Positions 61,570-64,000 of a stretch of DNA of 64,000 nt are shown one piece after another; position 1 is the stretch's first letter; each line of letters opens with the position of its first letter. The stretch comes from JAIBJN01 sp963784175 (lineage in GTDB: Bacteria; Actinomycetota; Thermoleophilia; Gaiellales; Gaiellaceae), in NCBI GenBank assembly GCA_963784175.1, contig CAWAQJ010000018.1, positions 124,001 to 188,000 of the forward strand, written 5' to 3'. Position numbers and translations under genes: made by a program. The notes under the pieces are model-generated. The model made no database searches and was not told the origin of the DNA. It was given only the letters and a program-made list of their open reading frames with translations.

Positions 61570-61575
61570 AGCCTA
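61570..61575 (-). promoter_or_regulatory. -10 box of steB/mctB
   Basis: TAGGCT (61575-61570) lies 6 nt before the ATG at 61563. Confidence 0.45.
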
Positions 61576-61583
61576 GTTGAGGA

Positions 61584-62027
61584 TCAGAGCGAGGCGGCGG
61601 TCTGGCAGAGGTCCTGCAGCCGGATGAGCGCCCGTTCCGGGAGGCTCGGCCCGAAGCCTCTCGCGCCTTCGAACACCAGGCGGAGATCCGACCCCGAAAC
61701 GGAGATCGTGGCGCGCGTCCGGCCCGTGCCGGCGTTGTCGAGGCTGACGGCGACGTCGAGGCCCTGCTTGACGTCGTGCCAGGCCAGCTCCCATTCCTCG
61801 ACGACCTTGGTGATGACGATCAGGCCCTCGCCCTCCGGGCGCCGCAGCCAGCCCGGCGACTTGGCGCGGACGACCTGCCAGCGCGCGTTCTCGGCAAGGC
61901 CACGCCTGTCGGGCTTCACGCCCGTGTATGCGGGCCACCAGTCGGGCAGGTGGTACGGCTCGGCGACGAGCGCCCAGGCGTCGCGGCGGTCGGACTGGAG
62001 CTCGCCGGTCGCCTCGACGCGGCTCAT
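61584..62027 (-). CDS. SRPBCC family protein between steA and steB
   Basis: The product has 147 residues. It begins MSRVEATGELQSDRRDAWAL, contains the strand-helix pattern PYHLPDWWPAY, and ends in a helix-rich RLQDLCQTAASL. It is a START-like ligand-binding fold. Its ATG overlaps the steA stop (ATGA). It is not part of the mycobacterial recN-Rv1697-mctB-pyrG order that I recall, so it may be a lineage insertion. Confidence 0.75.
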   Translation of the reverse strand: MSRVEATGELQSDRRDAWALVAEPYHLPDWWPAYTGVKPDRRGLAENARWQVVRAKSPGWLRRPEGEGLIVITKVVEEWELAWHDVKQGLDVAVSLDNAGTGRTRATISVSGSDLRLVFEGARGFGPSLPERALIRLQDLCQTAASL

Positions 62028-63160
62028 TCGAGGCCGACGAGCGACCGCAGCCGCTCGACGACCTGCGAGATGAGGTCGCGGAGCTCGGGCGAGGCGATCA
62101 GGACGGCCGCGACCGCTGCAACCGACGCGAGCGTGAAGGTCAGCACCATCCCGAGGCCCACCCGCGGCCGGAAGAGCCTCGAGACGCCCCGCGCATCGAC
62201 GAGCTTCTCCCCCACCTTCAGGCGGGTCAGGAACGTCGAGGACATGCCCGCGCGGTTCCGCTCGAGGAACTCGATCAGGTTGAAGCGCGTCCCGACCGCG
62301 ACGATCAGCTCGGCGCCCTTGTCGTAGGCAAGGAGCATGGCCGCGTCCTCGGAGATCCCCGTCGTCGGGATGACGGTCGAGGGCAGCCCCAGCTGGTCGA
62401 GCCGCTCGCGCCCTGGCGCGCGGCCGTCCGGATAGGCGTGGACGACGAGCTCGGAGCCGAGCTGGAGCGTCTTGTCGGAGACGGAGTCCATGTCGCCGAC
62501 GATCACGTCCGGCTTGTAGCCCGCCGCGACGAGGGTGTCGGCGCCGCCGTCGACGCCGATGAGCACCGGCTTGAAGTCGGCGATGTAGGGCCCGACGATC
62601 TGCAGATCGCGGCGCGTCTCCGCGCTCCGCGCGACCACGAGCGCGTGCCGGTCGCGGAAGCGCGTCCGCATCTGCGGCATCAGCACGTCCTCCGAGAGAA
62701 GCGCCGCCTCCTCGCGGAGGTGGCGAAGGGTGTTCTCGGCGAACGCCTCGAGCGCCTCGCTCACGCGGCTGCGCTGCTCGTCGAGGTCGCGCGAGAGCTC
62801 GTCCGCAGCCCGGGCGCGGCCGGCGGCGAGGCGCGAGCCGTTGCGAAAGACGCTCGAGCCGCGGACGACGAGCGGCTCGCCCTCCTTGACCTCGTCGAAC
62901 AGCTCCGCGCCAGGGGCGTCGATCAGGCACACGCCGCCGAGGACGAGCGCGAGCGGGCCGGCGTTCGGGTAGTCGCCCGTCGAGGACGAGGAGACGTTGA
63001 CGACGATCCGGACGCCGCTCTCGAGCAGCTCCTCGGCCGAGATGCGGTCGAGGTTCGGATGGTCGATGATCGCGATGTCCGAGGGCCCAAGGCGCTTCAC
63101 CAGGCGCTTGGTGCGTCTGTCCAGCTTGGCAGTGCCGGTGAACTCGACGAACGTCGCCAT
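62024..63160 (-). CDS. steA: SteA-like (thiamin pyrophosphokinase-fold) cytokinetic protein
   Basis: The product has 378 residues. The middle contains the thiamin pyrophosphokinase-like block LIGVDGGADTLVAAGYKPDVIVGDMDSVSD; the C-terminus has a membrane segment (MVLTFTLASVAAVAAVLIA). It matches SteA, which works with SteB at the division ring and cell wall in corynebacteria. Its ATG overlaps the recN stop (TGATG). Its own enzymatic activity is unproven. Confidence 0.87.
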   Translation of the reverse strand: MATFVEFTGTAKLDRRTKRLVKRLGPSDIAIIDHPNLDRISAEELLESGVRIVVNVSSSSTGDYPNAGPLALVLGGVCLIDAPGAELFDEVKEGEPLVVRGSSVFRNGSRLAAGRARAADELSRDLDEQRSRVSEALEAFAENTLRHLREEAALLSEDVLMPQMRTRFRDRHALVVARSAETRRDLQIVGPYIADFKPVLIGVDGGADTLVAAGYKPDVIVGDMDSVSDKTLQLGSELVVHAYPDGRAPGRERLDQLGLPSTVIPTTGISEDAAMLLAYDKGAELIVAVGTRFNLIEFLERNRAGMSSTFLTRLKVGEKLVDARGVSRLFRPRVGLGMVLTFTLASVAAVAAVLIASPELRDLISQVVERLRSLVGLE

Positions 63161-64000
63161 CAGCGCCGGAAGGTGGAGAGGAACTCGGCCCCGCCCAGCA
63201 TACGTTCCAGCTCCTCGCCCCGCTCCTCGTCGGAGAGGCGCTCGATACGGGTATGCGTCGGGTCGCCGGGCACCTTCTCCACGCGGAGATGTCCCTCGGC
63301 GGCGCTCGCGATCTGCGGGAGGTGCGTGATGGTGAGGATCTGCGCGCGCTCCGCGAGGCGCTTGAGCGCGTCGGCGACCGCGTGGGCCGTCTGACCGCCG
63401 ATCCCCGCGTCGATCTCGTCGAAGACGATCGTCGGCTCGCCGGCCGAGGCGTGCGCGACCGCGCGGAGCGCCAGCGCGATGCGGGACAGCTCTCCACCGG
63501 AGGCGGTCTCGGCCGCCGGTGCAAACGGGAGACCCGGATTCGGGCGCACGAGGAAGGCGACGCCGTCGCCGCCGGCCGGGCCGAGCTCGCGGTCCGTGAG
63601 CTCCACCCGGAACTCCCCATCCCCCATGCCGAGCCCCTGAAGCTCTCCGACAACCGCCTCGGCGAACGTGTCCGCGGACTCGGCGCGAGCAGCCGAGAGG
63701 TCCGCTCCGAGCTTTCCGGCGCGCGCCTCCGCCTGGGCGACCGCGCGCTCCGCCTCTTCCAGCGGGTCGACGCCCGCCTCGACCTGCGCCAGCTCGGCCT
63801 GCGCCTCCGCGGCGCGGGCGAGCAGCTCCTCCGTCGTCGCGGCCCCGAAGCGGCGGCGCGCTTCCGCGACCCGCTCGAGCTCGTCCTCGACCGCCTCCAG
63901 CCGCCCGGGCTCGGCCTCGAGCGAGGCCAGGAAGGCGCGCAGGGTCGAGGCGCCCTCGCGGACGCGGATCTCGGCCTCGCCCAGATCTGCGGCGACCTCG
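63160..64000 (-). CDS. recN: DNA repair protein RecN, C-terminal part (runs off window)
   Basis: The visible C-terminal 279 residues carry the ABC-type signature TASGGELSRIALALRAV and Walker B with D-loop IVFDEIDAGIGG, then the switch region THLPQIA. The N-terminal Walker A and part of the coiled coil lie outside the window. RecN acts in double-strand-break repair. The 1-nt overlap with steA reproduces the mycobacterial order. Confidence 0.93.
   Translation of the reverse strand, partial: EVAADLGEAEIRVREGASTLRAFLASLEAEPGRLEAVEDELERVAEARRRFGAATTEELLARAAEAQAELAQVEAGVDPLEEAERAVAQAEARAGKLGADLSAARAESADTFAEAVVGELQGLGMGDGEFRVELTDRELGPAGGDGVAFLVRPNPGLPFAPAAETASGGELSRIALALRAVAHASAGEPTIVFDEIDAGIGGQTAHAVADALKRLAERAQILTITHLPQIASAAEGHLRVEKVPGDPTHTRIERLSDEERGEELERMLGGAEFLSTFRR

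Noticed and set aside
1..64000. CRISPR array, insertion sequence or prophage
   Set aside because: No regularly spaced repeats, transposase or integrase motifs, or phage structural genes were seen. The holin-like gene stands alone in a stress context.

Overview
The window is GC-rich and dense, with short or overlapping gene junctions. It looks like an Actinomycetota chromosome, most likely a deep-branching class such as Thermoleophilia. This is an inference from several signs: the recN-steA-steB(mctB)-pyrG block known from mycobacteria and corynebacteria, an F420-type deazaflavin oxidoreductase, a MalT-like LuxR regulator, DUF3866 and SteA-type genes, and many genes whose start codon lies 6-9 nt after a TANNNT -10 box (leaderless transcripts). 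No rRNA, complete tRNA, IS element or CRISPR array was seen.

Layout. (1) 1-7.8 kb, minus strand except one gene: an accessory stress region. It holds a DUF2254 membrane protein, a 32-aa membrane peptide, a two-helix membrane protein and manganese catalase. Next come three small envelope proteins (DUF3618, holin-X-like, DUF883-like) behind a sigma-B/F-like promoter. A TetR-HTH/SpoIIE phosphatase fusion is divergent from them. Several tiny proteins follow, including two paralogues with a conserved FLCEC motif. A tRNA/tmRNA-like 3' end lies at 7.7 kb. (2) 7.8-19.5 kb: mixed housekeeping and defence genes (Ddn-like reductase, MsrA, GreA, SRPBCC proteins, MFS efflux, LuxR-AAA regulator, LtrA, cupin, cold-shock protein, zinc-ribbon protein, VOC protein) and two gene relics (truncated GH15, internally deleted GNAT). 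(3) 19.6-30.6 kb: a minus-strand envelope operon with histidine kinase, NarL-type regulator, six-helix membrane protein, MMPL exporter, two-helix protein, membrane-anchored alpha/beta hydrolase, and an ABC ATPase with a FtsX/MacB-type permease. It ends at a 15-bp stem terminator. Its control region holds a Crp-like palindrome.

(4) 30.8-43.4 kb: a secreted helical protein, PrmC-like methyltransferase, nitroreductase, an aminotransferase/SDR/cupin operon, NhaP antiporter, ComB, rhomboid protease, a lipoprotein behind an ECF-type promoter, a PLD-family protein and pyruvate phosphate dikinase. (5) 43.6-53.6 kb: the PPDK regulatory protein with a tiny membrane protein, GlyQ/GlyS, GNAT, RecO, glutaredoxin, esterase, Fpg, DeoA and DeoB. 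(6) 53.6-64 kb: alanine dehydrogenase, DUF3866, M20 peptidase, a secreted matrixin-like protease and the conserved recN-steA-SRPBCC-steB-glycosyltransferase-pyrG operon. The glycosyltransferase is a GT2/PNPT fusion.

Genes that work together: PPDK with its bifunctional regulator, DeoA with DeoB in nucleoside salvage, GlyQ with GlyS, SteA with SteB at the division site, and the kinase-regulator pair with the MMPL/ABC exporters. Five otherwise intact genes carry six one-base insertions (two in the kinase gene), and a sixth short ORF lacks one base. Removing or adding these bases restores full-length proteins, so sequence error is likelier than real decay.
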